Assembly: GCF_001720465.1 (NCBI RefSeq)
Contig: NZ_CP017113.1
Span: 496,001 to 560,000 of the forward strand
Length of the DNA: 64,000 nt
Source: Porphyrobacter sp. LM 6
GTDB taxonomy: Bacteria; Pseudomonadota; Alphaproteobacteria; Sphingomonadales; Sphingomonadaceae
Reading direction: 5' to 3'
This document shows, in pieces, positions 52,745 to 64,000 of this stretch (its first letter is position 1; each line of letters opens with the position of its first letter). The translations under genes were made by a program, and so were the position numbers. The notes below the pieces were generated by a model. It saw nothing but the letters and a program-made list of their open reading frames with translations, was not told the DNA's origin and ran no database searches.

Positions 52745-54148
52745 GTGAACCGCGTTACACCGCAGATGCTGGATCCGGTTGAGATCGAGCCGGTCGAGAG
52801 CACCGCAGTGCCCTCGCTCGAGCGGCGGCGGCTGCGCACCTATATGCTGTTGCTGCTGGCCGATGCAGCGCTGTTCAATCTCAGCTTCGCGCTCGCTGCG
52901 CTGCTGTGGGAAGGCTTCTTCGCCGAGCCGCGCGCAATGATCGCGGCGCAGGCGCTGCTGCCGATCTATTTCACCATCGCACTCTATAACGGCAACTATG
53001 GCGTGCAGGCGCTGTCCGACTGGCTTTTCGCCGCGCGCAAGGCGGTGGTCGCCTTGCTGGTGGCGGCCGCGCTGATCAACTTCCTCGCCTTCTACACCAA
53101 GACCAACGACGATTTCTCGCGCGTGGTGGTCACTATCGGGCTCGCCTTCTCGGCGCTGGCGCTGGTGACGCTGCGCCGGCTCGTGGCGATGCTGGTGGAG
53201 CGGCGTTGGGGCGGTCAGGTGATCAACCATCTGGTGATCGACGATGGCGGCAAATCCTTCCCGCTGGCGGGCGCGCAGGTGGTGTCGGCGGCGCGGCTCG
53301 GGCTCGATCCGGCCAGCCACGATCCCTATATGCTCGACCGGCTGGGCAAGCTGCTGCGCAATCAGGATCGGGTGGTGATCAGCTGCCCGCGCGAACGGCG
53401 TCAGGACTGGGCCTTCGTGCTGAAATCCGCCGGGATCTATGGAGAGATCGTCCACGAACCCGCGCACAACCTCGGCGCGGTCGGGGTGCATCATTACGAA
53501 GAGCTGGACCGCACAACGCTGGTGGTGGCGATCGGGCCGCTCGGCCTGCGCTCGCGCATCATCAAGCGGCTGTTCGATCTGGCGGTCGCCGGCACGGCGC
53601 TGCTGGTGCTGTCTCCGTTGCTGCTGGCGGTCGCCTTGCTCATCAAGCTGGAGGACGGCGGCCCGGTGCTGTTCGTTCAGCGGCGGCTGGGGCGCGGCAA
53701 CCAGTTTTTCGACATGTTCAAATTCCGCTCGATGCAGCCCGAGAAGCTCGATCCGCAGGGCGCGCAATCGACGGCGCGCGATGATGACCGCGTCACCCGC
53801 ATCGGTGCCTTCATCCGCCGCACCAGCATTGATGAACTGCCGCAGCTGATCAACGTGCTCATGGGCGATATGTCGATCGTCGGCCCGCGCCCGCACGCCC
53901 TCGGCAGCCGCGCCAACGACAAGTATTTCTGGGAGGTCGACCGCCAGTACTGGCAGCGTCACAGCCTCAAGCCGGGGCTGACCGGCCTCGCACAGGTGCG
54001 CGGCCACCGCGGCGCGACCGAGGAAGAGAAAGACCTCACCGAACGGCTGCAATCCGATCTGGAATACATCGCCGGCTGGTCGGTGCTGCGCGACATCGGC
54101 ATCGTGCTGCGCACCGTAATGGTGCTGCGGCACGACAACGCATATTAG
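52745..54148 (+). CDS. polyprenyl-phosphate sugar phosphotransferase (exopolysaccharide initiation)
   Basis: A 467-aa membrane enzyme of the WbaP/WcaJ type that loads the first sugar phosphate on undecaprenyl phosphate. Four N-terminal TM helices, a degenerate nucleotide-binding-like middle domain, a fifth TM helix (LAVAGTALLVLSPLLLAVAL) and the catalytic bacterial sugar transferase domain are present: VLFVQRRLGRGNQFFDMFKF, TSIDELPQLINVLMGDMSIV with GPRPHALGSRAND, and LKPGLTGLAQVRGHRG. It starts at GTG 52745. It stands alone; no other polysaccharide genes are in the window. Confidence 0.93.
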   Translation: MNRVTPQMLDPVEIEPVESTAVPSLERRRLRTYMLLLLADAALFNLSFALAALLWEGFFAEPRAMIAAQALLPIYFTIALYNGNYGVQALSDWLFAARKAVVALLVAAALINFLAFYTKTNDDFSRVVVTIGLAFSALALVTLRRLVAMLVERRWGGQVINHLVIDDGGKSFPLAGAQVVSAARLGLDPASHDPYMLDRLGKLLRNQDRVVISCPRERRQDWAFVLKSAGIYGEIVHEPAHNLGAVGVHHYEELDRTTLVVAIGPLGLRSRIIKRLFDLAVAGTALLVLSPLLLAVALLIKLEDGGPVLFVQRRLGRGNQFFDMFKFRSMQPEKLDPQGAQSTARDDDRVTRIGAFIRRTSIDELPQLINVLMGDMSIVGPRPHALGSRANDKYFWEVDRQYWQRHSLKPGLTGLAQVRGHRGATEEEKDLTERLQSDLEYIAGWSVLRDIGIVLRTVMVLRHDNAY

Positions 54149-54151
54149 ATT

Positions 54152-54724
54152 TTAGGGCTTGGCCTTGTCACGCTGGGGCACGGCGAAGCTGCCCGACACG
54201 CGGCCCGGCCCGGCACCGGCGGCGCTTCCGCCCGCCGCGCTGCCATCGACGCTCGACAGCCCGCTCTCCAGATCGATCACCAACCGCCCGCCATTGAGCG
54301 TATCGGTACCACGGCGCAGGCTGACATTGCCCGCCATGGTGATGATCCGGCGGTTGAAATCGTAGATCGCGTTTTCGCCGCTGGCGCGCTCGTCACCACG
54401 GGTGACTTCGACCCCGCCGGTGGCGGTGATACGCTGGATGCTGAGCGAGCCGGTGTCGTCGAAATTGACCAGCGTGCGCGCCGAACGCAGCGTCAGCCCG
54501 GCCTGCTCGATCACGACATTGCCCGACAGGATCACGCGGTTTTCACGGTCCTGCAGCTCGATCCGGTCGGCCGAGTAGTTCACCGGCGCGCTGGAATTGT
54601 GGCTGGCGATGCTCTGCGCGTTGAGCGTCATCCCGCCCGCCAGCGCGGCGGTCAGGGCAAAGCCGCCGATCCCCCACACCAGGGCAAGGCGGCGGAACGG
54701 AACGCGGGTGGCGGTCTGGGGCAT
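54152..54724 (-). CDS. lptA: LPS transport protein LptA
   Basis: A 190-aa periplasmic bridge protein carrying LPS from LptC to LptD. An N-terminal hydrophobic segment is followed by the OstA-like core VNYSADRIELQDRENRVILS, GNVVIEQAGLTLRSARTLVN, VTRGDERASGENAIYDFNRR and IITMAGNVSLRRGTDTLNGG, with a Gly/Ala-rich tail. The start is ATG 54724 (TGATG overlap with the lptC stop); GTG 54727 is possible. It is convergent with the sugar transferase three bases away. Confidence 0.94.
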   Translation of the reverse strand: MPQTATRVPFRRLALVWGIGGFALTAALAGGMTLNAQSIASHNSSAPVNYSADRIELQDRENRVILSGNVVIEQAGLTLRSARTLVNFDDTGSLSIQRITATGGVEVTRGDERASGENAIYDFNRRIITMAGNVSLRRGTDTLNGGRLVIDLESGLSSVDGSAAGGSAAGAGPGRVSGSFAVPQRDKAKP

Positions 54725-55392
54725 CACGGCATCCTCAATTGGCCGGGGATCATCGACAGGCGCGCATCACCCTGAAGCGTCAGCGTGCGTGCGGCAAGAT
54801 CGGCGCGGATCGAACGGGCGGAGAAGGTGCCGGCGGGCACTTCGCCCGACACGCCATTGTCCCCGCGCATCTCGCGCGCCTTGAGATTGACCGAAACGCC
54901 GCGCGCAACCATCGCGTAGCCATCGCTCGCGGTCAGCCGCACCGCGCCGTCGATCGCAACCGTATCGGCAGAGATGTTATAGGTGCCGCCGTCGGCGCTC
55001 AGCCGCGCGGGGCCCTGGCTCAGCAGGATCTGCGCGACCAGATCGCGCATCCGCACCAGCCCTTCGGCGCTGGAACGCTGCACCGCCTCGCCTGCCAGCA
55101 GCGAGAAGGGGCGCCCCTGATTGTCGCGGCCGCGATACATCGCGTTATCGACCGACAGGCGCTCGTCGATCAGCGCGACCTTGTTGCGATCAAGCAGGAA
55201 GCTGACTTCGCCGCGCGGGGACAGCGGAGTGATCACCATCAGCGCGGCGACCACGCCCACCGCCATCGGCAGGCCCCGCGCCAGCACCCCGATCAGCCGG
55301 TCATGCGAGCCTCCCGGCGCAGCAAAGTGCTGGCGGCGGCTGCGCAGGGCGCGGGCCTCGGAGGTTTCGATGGCGGGTTTGGCGGGGACCAT
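54724..55392 (-). CDS. lptC: LPS transport protein LptC
   Basis: A 222-aa single-pass inner-membrane protein with a cytoplasmic N-terminus, TM helix near residues 34-56 (GVLARGLPMAVGVVAALMVI) and a periplasmic OstA-like domain (ALIDERLSVDNAMYRGRDNQ, GGTYNISADTVAIDGAVRLT, GVSGEVPAGTFSARSIRADL). It hands LPS from LptBFG to LptA. It lies between rnd and lptA in the same direction; lptB, which often follows lptA, is not here. Confidence 0.94.
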   Translation of the reverse strand: MVPAKPAIETSEARALRSRRQHFAAPGGSHDRLIGVLARGLPMAVGVVAALMVITPLSPRGEVSFLLDRNKVALIDERLSVDNAMYRGRDNQGRPFSLLAGEAVQRSSAEGLVRMRDLVAQILLSQGPARLSADGGTYNISADTVAIDGAVRLTASDGYAMVARGVSVNLKAREMRGDNGVSGEVPAGTFSARSIRADLAARTLTLQGDARLSMIPGQLRMP

Positions 55393-55416
55393 GATGCGCG
55401 TGTGCCTCAGGCGTCC

Positions 55417-56037
55417 TTACATGTGGCTGAAGATGTCGCTTTCGGCCCAACCGGCGATGTCGAGCAGCGCGCGGGTGGGCAGGAAGTCGAAGCAGGCCTG
55501 GGCGATATGGGTGCGCCCCTCGCGTTCCAGTCGCACGCTCAGCTCGTCGCGCAGGCGGTGGAGATAACGCACGTCGCTCGCGGCATATTCGCGCTGCGCC
55601 TCGTTCAGCACCGGGCCGCCCCAGTCGCTCGATTGCTGCTGCTTGGAGATATTCTCGCCCAGCAGTTCCTCGACCAGGTTCTTAAGGCCGTGGCGGTCGG
55701 TATAGGTGCGGGTCAGCTTGCTGGCGATCTTGGTGCAAAACACCGGCCCGGCCATGATGCCGAGGTAATGGTGGATCGCTGCCAGATCGAAGCGCGCGAA
55801 GTGGTAGATCTTCTGGCGCGACGGATCACCCAGCACGGCCTTGAGATTGGGCGCGTCATAGGTGCTGTTCGGGCCGAAGCGCACCAGATGTTCGTCGCCC
55901 GTGCCATCGGACAATTGCACCACGCACAGCCGGTCACGCGGGGTGACGAGGCCCATGGTCTCGGTATCGACCGCAATGGCGCTGGAACCGGTCAGCACGC
56001 CGGCGGGGAGATCTTCTTCGTGGAAATGCACAGCCAT
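55417..56037 (-). CDS. rnd: ribonuclease D-like 3'-5' exonuclease (short form)
   Basis: A 206-aa DEDD-superfamily exonuclease. Exo I is AIAVDTETMGLVTPRDRLCV, Exo II is KIYHFARFDLAAIHHYLG and Exo III is REYAASDVRYLHRLRDEL (Tyr-type). It lacks the C-terminal HRDC domains of E. coli RNase D and is only the nuclease core, as is usual next to lptC in alphaproteobacteria. It is the first gene of rnd-lptC-lptA with a 24-bp gap before lptC. Likely substrates are tRNA or other RNA 3' ends. Confidence 0.93.
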   Translation of the reverse strand: MAVHFHEEDLPAGVLTGSSAIAVDTETMGLVTPRDRLCVVQLSDGTGDEHLVRFGPNSTYDAPNLKAVLGDPSRQKIYHFARFDLAAIHHYLGIMAGPVFCTKIASKLTRTYTDRHGLKNLVEELLGENISKQQQSSDWGGPVLNEAQREYAASDVRYLHRLRDELSVRLEREGRTHIAQACFDFLPTRALLDIAGWAESDIFSHM

Positions 56038-56120
56038 GGGCCACGCCCTACGCCGATTGGGGAAAGAGGGGAAGGGGCCAGTGGTGTGGGGATGGCTGCG
56101 GGGTGTAGCACAAGCGGGTC

Positions 56121-56807
56121 ATGACTGCCGAAACCATCCCAGAAAGCTGGCGCTCCGTGCTCGAGCCCGCACTCGCAAGCCCCGAGGCGCGGCGGCTGGG
56201 CGGGTGGCTCAAGGCGGAAGAGGCCGCGGGCAAGCAGGTCTTCCCCCCGCGCGGGACACGGCTGGCGGCGCTGGCGCTGACCCCGCTAGATCAGGTGCGC
56301 TGCGTGATCCTCGGGCAGGATCCCTATCACGGCCCCGGGCAGGCGCACGGCCTTGCCTTCTCCGTGCAGGACGGGGTGAAGGTGCCGCCCAGCCTTGTGA
56401 ACATCTACAAGGAACTGGAGGCCGATCTCGGCCTGCCGCGCCCTGCCACCGGCGATCTCAGCAAGTGGGCGCGCCAAGGCGTGCTGCTGCTCAACAACAC
56501 GCTGACGGTCGAATCCGGGCAGGCCGGCAGCCATGCGGGGCGCGGGTGGGATGCGATCACCGATGCCTGCGTCGCGGCGGTGGCGGCGAGCGAAGTGCCG
56601 ACCGTCTTCATCCTGTGGGGCAGCCATGCCAAGAAGAAGGCGAGCCGCGTTCCCGCCTTGGGCCGCGCGTCCCACCATCTGTTGCTGACCTCTGCCCACC
56701 CCAGCCCACTGTCGGCCCATAACGGCTTTTTCGGCTCGCGCCCGTTCAGCCAGACCAATGCCTTTCTGGACGAGCATGGGCGCGGCACCATCGATTGGAG
56801 AGTGTGA
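56121..56807 (+). CDS. ung: uracil-DNA glycosylase
   Basis: A 228-aa family 1 UDG that removes uracil from DNA. The catalytic water-activating motif is VILGQDPYHGPGQAHGLAFS near residues 57-76. Uracil recognition lies in LLLNNTLTVESGQAGSHAG, and the DNA-intercalation loop is SAHPSPLSAHNGFFGSRPFS. Length is normal. The stop shares a base with the next start (TGATG), coupling it to an enoyl-CoA hydratase gene, an unexpected functional pairing. Confidence 0.97.
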   Translation: MTAETIPESWRSVLEPALASPEARRLGGWLKAEEAAGKQVFPPRGTRLAALALTPLDQVRCVILGQDPYHGPGQAHGLAFSVQDGVKVPPSLVNIYKELEADLGLPRPATGDLSKWARQGVLLLNNTLTVESGQAGSHAGRGWDAITDACVAAVAASEVPTVFILWGSHAKKKASRVPALGRASHHLLLTSAHPSPLSAHNGFFGSRPFSQTNAFLDEHGRGTIDWRV

Positions 56808-57592
56808 TGTCCGACGACGTGATCCTGCTCGAGGTGGCCGATGGCATCGCCACCGTCACCCTCAACCGTCCGCAGGCGATGAACGCATTGAACCGAGCGC
56901 TGAGAAAGCGCCTCGCGGAGGTGATGCGGCAGGTTGATGCGGATGATGCGGTGCGCGCGGTCATTCTCACCGGCGCAGGCGAACGGGCCTTCACCGCCGG
57001 GCTCGATCTCAAGGAGCTGGGCAGCGAGGCCGGCGCGCTCGGCAGCGCCAACGCCACCGATCCGGCGGACAATCCGGTCAAGGCGATCGAGCTCTGCCGC
57101 AAGCCGGTGATCGGCGCGATCAACGGGGTGGCGATCACCGGCGGGTTCGAAGTGGCGCTCGCCTGCGATGTCCTGATCGCCAGCACCAATGCCCGCTTCG
57201 CCGATACCCACGCGCGGGTCGGCATCGTGCCGGGCTGGGGGCTGTCGCAGAAGCTCAGCCGCATGATCGGCATCAGCCGCGCCAAGGAACTGGCCTTCAC
57301 CGGCAACTTCCTCGATGCGTCGACGGCGGAACGCTGGGGCCTCGTCAATCACGTGACCGCGCCCGAGGAGCTGCTGCCGCTGGCCCGCAAGCTGGCAGGC
57401 GACATGGCGGGCATCGATCCCGCCTTCCTCGCGCTCTACAAGCAGCTGATCGACGATGGCTATGCCGCCAGCTTTGGCGATGGGCTGGCGCTCGAGGCCG
57501 AGCGGTCGAGCGCGGCCAACAGCGCCGTTGCGCCCGAACAGGTCGAGGCCCGCCGCGCGGCAGTGCAGGAACGCGGGCGCGGGCAGGGGTAG
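56807..57592 (+). CDS. enoyl-CoA hydratase/isomerase (crotonase family)
   Basis: A 261-aa crotonase-fold enzyme acting on acyl-CoA thioesters. The oxyanion-hole blocks are GAGERAFTAGLDLKELGSEA and AINGVAITGGFEVALACDVL, followed by ADTHARVGIVPGWGLSQKLS with the Glu/Pro region of the active site. The likely role is hydration in fatty-acid or amino-acid catabolism, but the exact substrate cannot be told. The start is ATG 56807; a four-residue longer frame is less likely. Confidence 0.9.
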   Translation: MSDDVILLEVADGIATVTLNRPQAMNALNRALRKRLAEVMRQVDADDAVRAVILTGAGERAFTAGLDLKELGSEAGALGSANATDPADNPVKAIELCRKPVIGAINGVAITGGFEVALACDVLIASTNARFADTHARVGIVPGWGLSQKLSRMIGISRAKELAFTGNFLDASTAERWGLVNHVTAPEELLPLARKLAGDMAGIDPAFLALYKQLIDDGYAASFGDGLALEAERSSAANSAVAPEQVEARRAAVQERGRGQG

Positions 57593-57702
57593 AAAGCCGC
57601 CATCATCGCCCGTTCGTCCCGCAACCCGTGCAATCGGGCGCAAAGCGATTCACGCGGCCCACGTTCACCACGTATCTTCATCCGGAATTCACCAGTTACC
57701 CC

Positions 57703-57717
57703 CCTAACAGGGGGACG
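57703..57717. other. small GC hairpin upstream of the secreted acidic protein
   Basis: CCCCC, loop TAACA, GGGGG, placed about 42 bp before the start codon at 57759, in the expected promoter or 5' leader. It could affect mRNA stability or be an operator. No other signal stands out in the 166-bp gap. Confidence 0.35.
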
Positions 57718-57758
57718 TACCGCCGGGTCGCAGGCGAACGACAACTAGGAGAGAACAG

Positions 57759-58325
57759 ATGTTCAAGTATCTTGCAGGCGTGGGTGCACTGGCTCTGGTC
57801 GCCAGCCCGCTGATCGCACAGGATCAGGAAGAGCCGGTCGAGGGCAAGGACAACTTCGGGACGGTCGTCCGCGATCTCGCCAAGGGCCAGCGCGATGCCG
57901 AAACCAAGGGTATCGGCGCCGAAGTTTCGGAGCAGGCCAAGGCCCGCGCCGAAGAGCGCCGCGCCGCTCGCGGTGATGACGAAGACGACGATGACGCCGA
58001 AGAGGCTGCCGAAGCCGCCGCCGAAGACAGCGAAGAAGACGCCGCCACCGGCCGCGCCAACGCTGCCGAAGGTTCGGCTGCCGAACTCGCTGAAGCCGTT
58101 GCTGGCGGCGGTGCCGACAATGCCGGTGTGAAGGACAACACCGGCGCTGTCGCTGACCTGCGTGCCGCGCGTGCGGGCCGTGAATTCGGTGCCGAGGCGC
58201 GCGCTGCAGCTGCGGACAGCCGTCAGGTTGCTGCCGAAGCCCGTGCTGCCGCCAACCAGGCACGCGAACAGGCGCAGACCATCCGCGACACCGTCCGTAA
58301 TGCCCGTCCGGGCCGCGGCGGCTAA
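57759..58325 (+). CDS. secreted Ala/Glu/Asp-rich low-complexity protein
   Basis: A 188-aa protein with signal peptide MFKYLAGVGALALVASPLIA and cleavage before QDQEE. The mature protein is nearly all Ala, Glu, Asp, Arg and Gly, with an acidic run DDEDDDDAEEAAEA near residues 74-87 and alternating Ala-rich helical segments (EARAAAADSRQVAAEARAAA) to the end. It is likely an extended helix or disordered periplasmic protein. TAGGAGAG lies before the start. No family is recognised. It is followed after 72 bp by the outer-membrane-like gene. Confidence 0.8.
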   Translation: MFKYLAGVGALALVASPLIAQDQEEPVEGKDNFGTVVRDLAKGQRDAETKGIGAEVSEQAKARAEERRAARGDDEDDDDAEEAAEAAAEDSEEDAATGRANAAEGSAAELAEAVAGGGADNAGVKDNTGAVADLRAARAGREFGAEARAAAADSRQVAAEARAAANQAREQAQTIRDTVRNARPGRGG

Positions 58326-58397
58326 TCAGCCAATGTCATGACATGCGGGGCGGGGTGCTGAAGGGCGCTCCGCCTCGTCGCATAGGGGGAGAGCATT

Positions 58398-59177
58398 ATG
58401 CGGAACATTATTCTGGCCATTGGCGCCTGCGCCATCCTCACCGCCCAGCCTGCCTTCGCGCAGGACAGCGAAGAGGAGGAAGGCCCCGAACTCAGCCTGA
58501 CCACCGGGATCGATTTCTCCTCGGGCGATTACGGCACCGGGATCGATACGGAAATCATGGTCGTGCCGCTCAACGCCCGGATTGCCGCCGGGGACCTGCG
58601 CTTCAACGCCAGCATCCCCTATATCCGGATCAAGGGCGCCGATAACATCGTGGGCGGGGATGGCGGCCCGATCATCGTCGATCCCAACACGCCGGTCACC
58701 ACCCGCAGCGGGATCGGCGATCTGACGCTGGGCGCGAACTACGCCATTCCCGAAGACCGCTTTGGCCTCGGTCTTGATTTCGGCGCGCGGGTCAAGCTGC
58801 CCACCGCCGAGAACGGCCTCGGCACCGGCAAGACCGACGTCAGCCTGTCGGGCGAAGTGTCGCGCACCTTCGGGATGATCACGCCTTTCGCCCAGGCGGG
58901 TTACCGCTTTATGGGCGATCCCGACACTATCGCGCTCGACAATGTCTGGTTCGCCTCGGTCGGGGCGAGCGCGGCGCTTGGCAAGTCGGTGGTGCTGGCA
59001 TCCTATGACTGGCGCCAGTCGCCCAACCCATTGGTGGAAGACAGCCGCGAAGTCTTCGGCGCGTTCAGCACGCCGCTGTCGAGGTCGCTCAACTTCACGC
59101 TCTACGGATCGGCCGGCTTTACCGACGGCGCGCCCGATTACGGCGTGGGCGCAATGATCACGATCGACGCGTTCTGA
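58398..59177 (+). CDS. outer-membrane beta-barrel protein (MetA-pathway/phenol-degradation family-like)
   Basis: A 259-aa protein with signal MRNIILAIGACAILTAQPAF and an acidic start to the mature part (QDSEEEEGPELSLTTG). Alternating beta-strands with aromatic ends follow (IDFSSGDYGTGIDTEIMVVP, RFNASIPYIRIKGADNIVGG, SGIGDLTLGANYAIPEDRFG, ITPFAQAGYRFMGDP), and the protein ends GVGAMITIDAF with a C-terminal Phe. The strand pattern with a GIGD motif resembles the putative transporter family named for the MetA phenol pathway. Substrate unknown. Confidence 0.8.
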   Translation: MRNIILAIGACAILTAQPAFAQDSEEEEGPELSLTTGIDFSSGDYGTGIDTEIMVVPLNARIAAGDLRFNASIPYIRIKGADNIVGGDGGPIIVDPNTPVTTRSGIGDLTLGANYAIPEDRFGLGLDFGARVKLPTAENGLGTGKTDVSLSGEVSRTFGMITPFAQAGYRFMGDPDTIALDNVWFASVGASAALGKSVVLASYDWRQSPNPLVEDSREVFGAFSTPLSRSLNFTLYGSAGFTDGAPDYGVGAMITIDAF

Positions 59178-59186
59178 TCGAGATAA

Positions 59187-59210
59187 GGGGCGTCCGGTAA
59201 CGGGCGCCCC
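59187..59210. terminator. bidirectional hairpin between convergent genes
   Basis: GGGGCGTCCG (59187-59196) and CGGGCGCCCC (59201-59210) form a 10-bp stem (one G-T pair) with loop GTAA, followed by TTGTTCGTT on the forward strand. It separates the outer-membrane protein gene from gltD. Confidence 0.75.
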
Positions 59211-59218
59211 TTGTTCGT

Positions 59219-60655
59219 TCAGCGCGGGAGTTCGGAAACCCCCATCAGCGCCTCATCCACGCTGCGCGCGCATTGGCGGCCTTCGCGGATCGCCCAGACG
59301 ACCAGGCTCTGCCCGCGCCGCATGTCGCCGCAGGCAAAGACGTTCGGCTCGCTGGTGGCATAGGCCTCGGTATTCGCCGCGACATTGCTGCGCACATCGA
59401 GCGCCACGCCCGCCTGTTCGAGCAGCCCTGCCTTTTTCGGCCCGACAAAGCCCATCGCCAGCAGGATCAGATCGGCGGGGATCGTGAAGGTGCTGCCTTC
59501 GATCTCCTGCATCTGGCCGCCCTTCCATTCGACGCGCACGCATTCGAGGCCGGTCACCGCCTCGCCATCGCCGATCACGCGCTTGGCGAGCACGGCCCAG
59601 TCGCGCTCCACGCCTTCCTGGTGGCTCGACGAGGTGCGCAGCTTCATCGGCCAATCGGGCCAGGTCAGCGCCTTGTCTTCCTTTTCGGGCGGCTTGGGCA
59701 TGATTTCGAGCTGGGTGACGCTCTTCGCACCCTGCCGGTTCGAGGTGCCGACACAGTCGCTCCCGGTATCCCCGCCGCCGAGCACGACCACGTGCTTGCC
59801 GGTGGCGAGCAGCGAACCGCGCGGCGCGGCGCGCAGTTCATCATCGCCGGCAACGCGCTTGTTCTGCTGCGTGAGGAATTCCATCGCGAGGCGCACGCCG
59901 GGCATTTCCGCACCGGGGATCGCCAGCTGGCGCGCATCTTCCGCGCCGCCTGCCAGCACCACCGCATCGAAGTTTTCCTTCAATGACTGGAACGAGATGT
60001 CGACGCCGACCTCCTTCGAGGTTTTGAACGTCACGCCTTCCGCTTCCATCTGCTGGCAGCGGCGGTTGATGAGGTGCTTTTCCATCTTGAAGTCGGGGAT
60101 GCCGTAACGCAGCAGCCCGCCGACGCGGTCCGACTTTTCGAACACCGTGACCGAGTGGCCGGCACGCGCGAGTTGCTGCGCGCAGGCCATGCCCGCCGGG
60201 CCGGAGCCAACCACGGCCACCGACTTGCCGGTCTTCGTTTCGGGCACCTGCGGCGTGATCCAGCCTTCCTTCCACCCGCGATCGACGATGGCGCATTCGA
60301 TCGATTTGATGGTGACCGGCTGGTCGATGATGTTGAGGGTGCACGCCGCCTCGCACGGGGCGGGGCAGATGCGGCCGGTAAACTCCGGGAAGTTGTTGGT
60401 GGAATGGAGCATGGTCAGCGCCCGCTTCCAGTCCGCTTCGTAGACGAGGTGGTTCCAGTCCGGGATCAGGTTGTTCACCGGACAGCCGTTATGGCAGTAG
60501 GGAATGCCGCAGTTCATGCAGCGCGAGGCCTGCGCGCCAAGCGTGCTGTCATCCGGCTGGATGACGAATTCGCGGTAGTTTTTCAGCCGCTCTTTCGGAT
60601 CGAGGTAGTCCCGCTCGCGGCGGTCCAGCTCGAGAAATCCGGTTTCCTTGCCCAT
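59219..60655 (-). CDS. gltD: glutamate synthase small subunit
   Basis: A 478-aa FAD/NADPH protein supplying electrons to GltB. The N-terminal Fe-S region has [20 protein letters not shown] and [20 protein letters not shown]. The FAD-binding [20 protein letters not shown], the NADPH-binding [20 protein letters not shown] and the final [20 protein letters not shown] are typical. The start is ATG 60655; upstream frame residues overlap the end of gltB. It lies 22 bp after gltB in the same operon. Fe-S clusters would come from the Suf system. Confidence 0.97.
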   Translation of the reverse strand: MGKETGFLELDRRERDYLDPKERLKNYREFVIQPDDSTLGAQASRCMNCGIPYCHNGCPVNNLIPDWNHLVYEADWKRALTMLHSTNNFPEFTGRICPAPCEAACTLNIIDQPVTIKSIECAIVDRGWKEGWITPQVPETKTGKSVAVVGSGPAGMACAQQLARAGHSVTVFEKSDRVGGLLRYGIPDFKMEKHLINRRCQQMEAEGVTFKTSKEVGVDISFQSLKENFDAVVLAGGAEDARQLAIPGAEMPGVRLAMEFLTQQNKRVAGDDELRAAPRGSLLATGKHVVVLGGGDTGSDCVGTSNRQGAKSVTQLEIMPKPPEKEDKALTWPDWPMKLRTSSSHQEGVERDWAVLAKRVIGDGEAVTGLECVRVEWKGGQMQEIEGSTFTIPADLILLAMGFVGPKKAGLLEQAGVALDVRSNVAANTEAYATSEPNVFACGDMRRGQSLVVWAIREGRQCARSVDEALMGVSELPR

Positions 60656-60677
60656 GTGCTTGTCTCGTTCCTGAATC

Positions 60678-64000
<3,323 letters not shown>

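Overview
The window is a contiguous, GC-rich, gene-dense piece of an alphaproteobacterial chromosome. It most likely comes from the Sphingomonadales, close to Erythrobacter/Porphyrobacter. This is inferred from SciP (the CtrA antagonist), the alphaproteobacterial lipoproteins BamF (DUF3035) and DUF3576, a short SufD, a DUF445 protein, an RNase D that consists of the exonuclease domain only, and CtrA-like and parS-like sites. No genus-level marker such as rRNA is present. No prophage, insertion sequence or CRISPR array was seen, and almost everything is core metabolism or envelope biogenesis.

Layout. 0-1 kb: the edge of a leftward gene, then a small unknown ORF translationally coupled to sciP. 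1-6 kb: an RND efflux pair (adaptor and an unusually long permease). 6-9.4 kb: a DUF445 membrane protein facing two diverged secreted TonB-C-terminal-domain paralogues, with a 107-bp scar copy of the DUF445 3' end between them. 9.4-13.2 kb: etfBA and sucC. 13.3-16.6 kb: a CysQ-like phosphatase, an OmpA lipoprotein, a CNNM/CorC-type protein and hairpin-rich repeats. 16.6-24.5 kb: a leftward operon of eight or nine genes ([60-aa protein]-gpmA-purE-purK-folA-ribF-ileS-lspA-bamF) in which nearly every stop overlaps the next start. 24.6-25.5 kb: tRNA-Thr(GGT) followed by an AT-richer, probably acquired segment. 25.6-30.1 kb: a cytochrome c lipoprotein behind a perfect FNR-type box, a His-rich membrane protein, a PfkB kinase, an EI24 protein and unknowns.

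30.1-38.5 kb: a 13-gene SUF iron-sulfur cluster assembly operon headed by an IscR-like repressor with a candidate IscR-type operator. It is interrupted between sufB and sufC by five non-suf genes. Two of these five, otherwise unrelated, begin with the same ~28-residue leader. 38.5-46 kb: an AraC regulator, a 442-bp gap with a strong orphan terminator (candidate small RNA), pyrD, ggt, an acyl-CoA ligase, and a divergent pair made of a HEPN-like protein and a membrane-tethered HTH regulator. 46-52.6 kb: phbB, a perfect 16-bp parS palindrome, an outer-membrane-like protein, and DUF3576-leuS-lptE-holA. In many alphaproteobacteria leuS-lptE-holA lies next to parAB near the origin, so this region is probably origin-proximal. 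52.7-59.2 kb: a sugar transferase, rnd-lptC-lptA, ung-enoyl-CoA hydratase and two exported proteins. 59.2-64 kb: gltD and most of gltB (cut by the window end).

Functional links. lptA/lptC/lptE serve LPS export, and lspA/bamF with several lipoproteins serve envelope assembly. sufABCDST with iscR supplies Fe-S clusters to enzymes that include GltB and GltD. etfAB carries electrons from acyl-CoA oxidation, which fits the acyl-CoA ligase and enoyl-CoA hydratase also present. All homology statements come from reading the translations. No database search was run.
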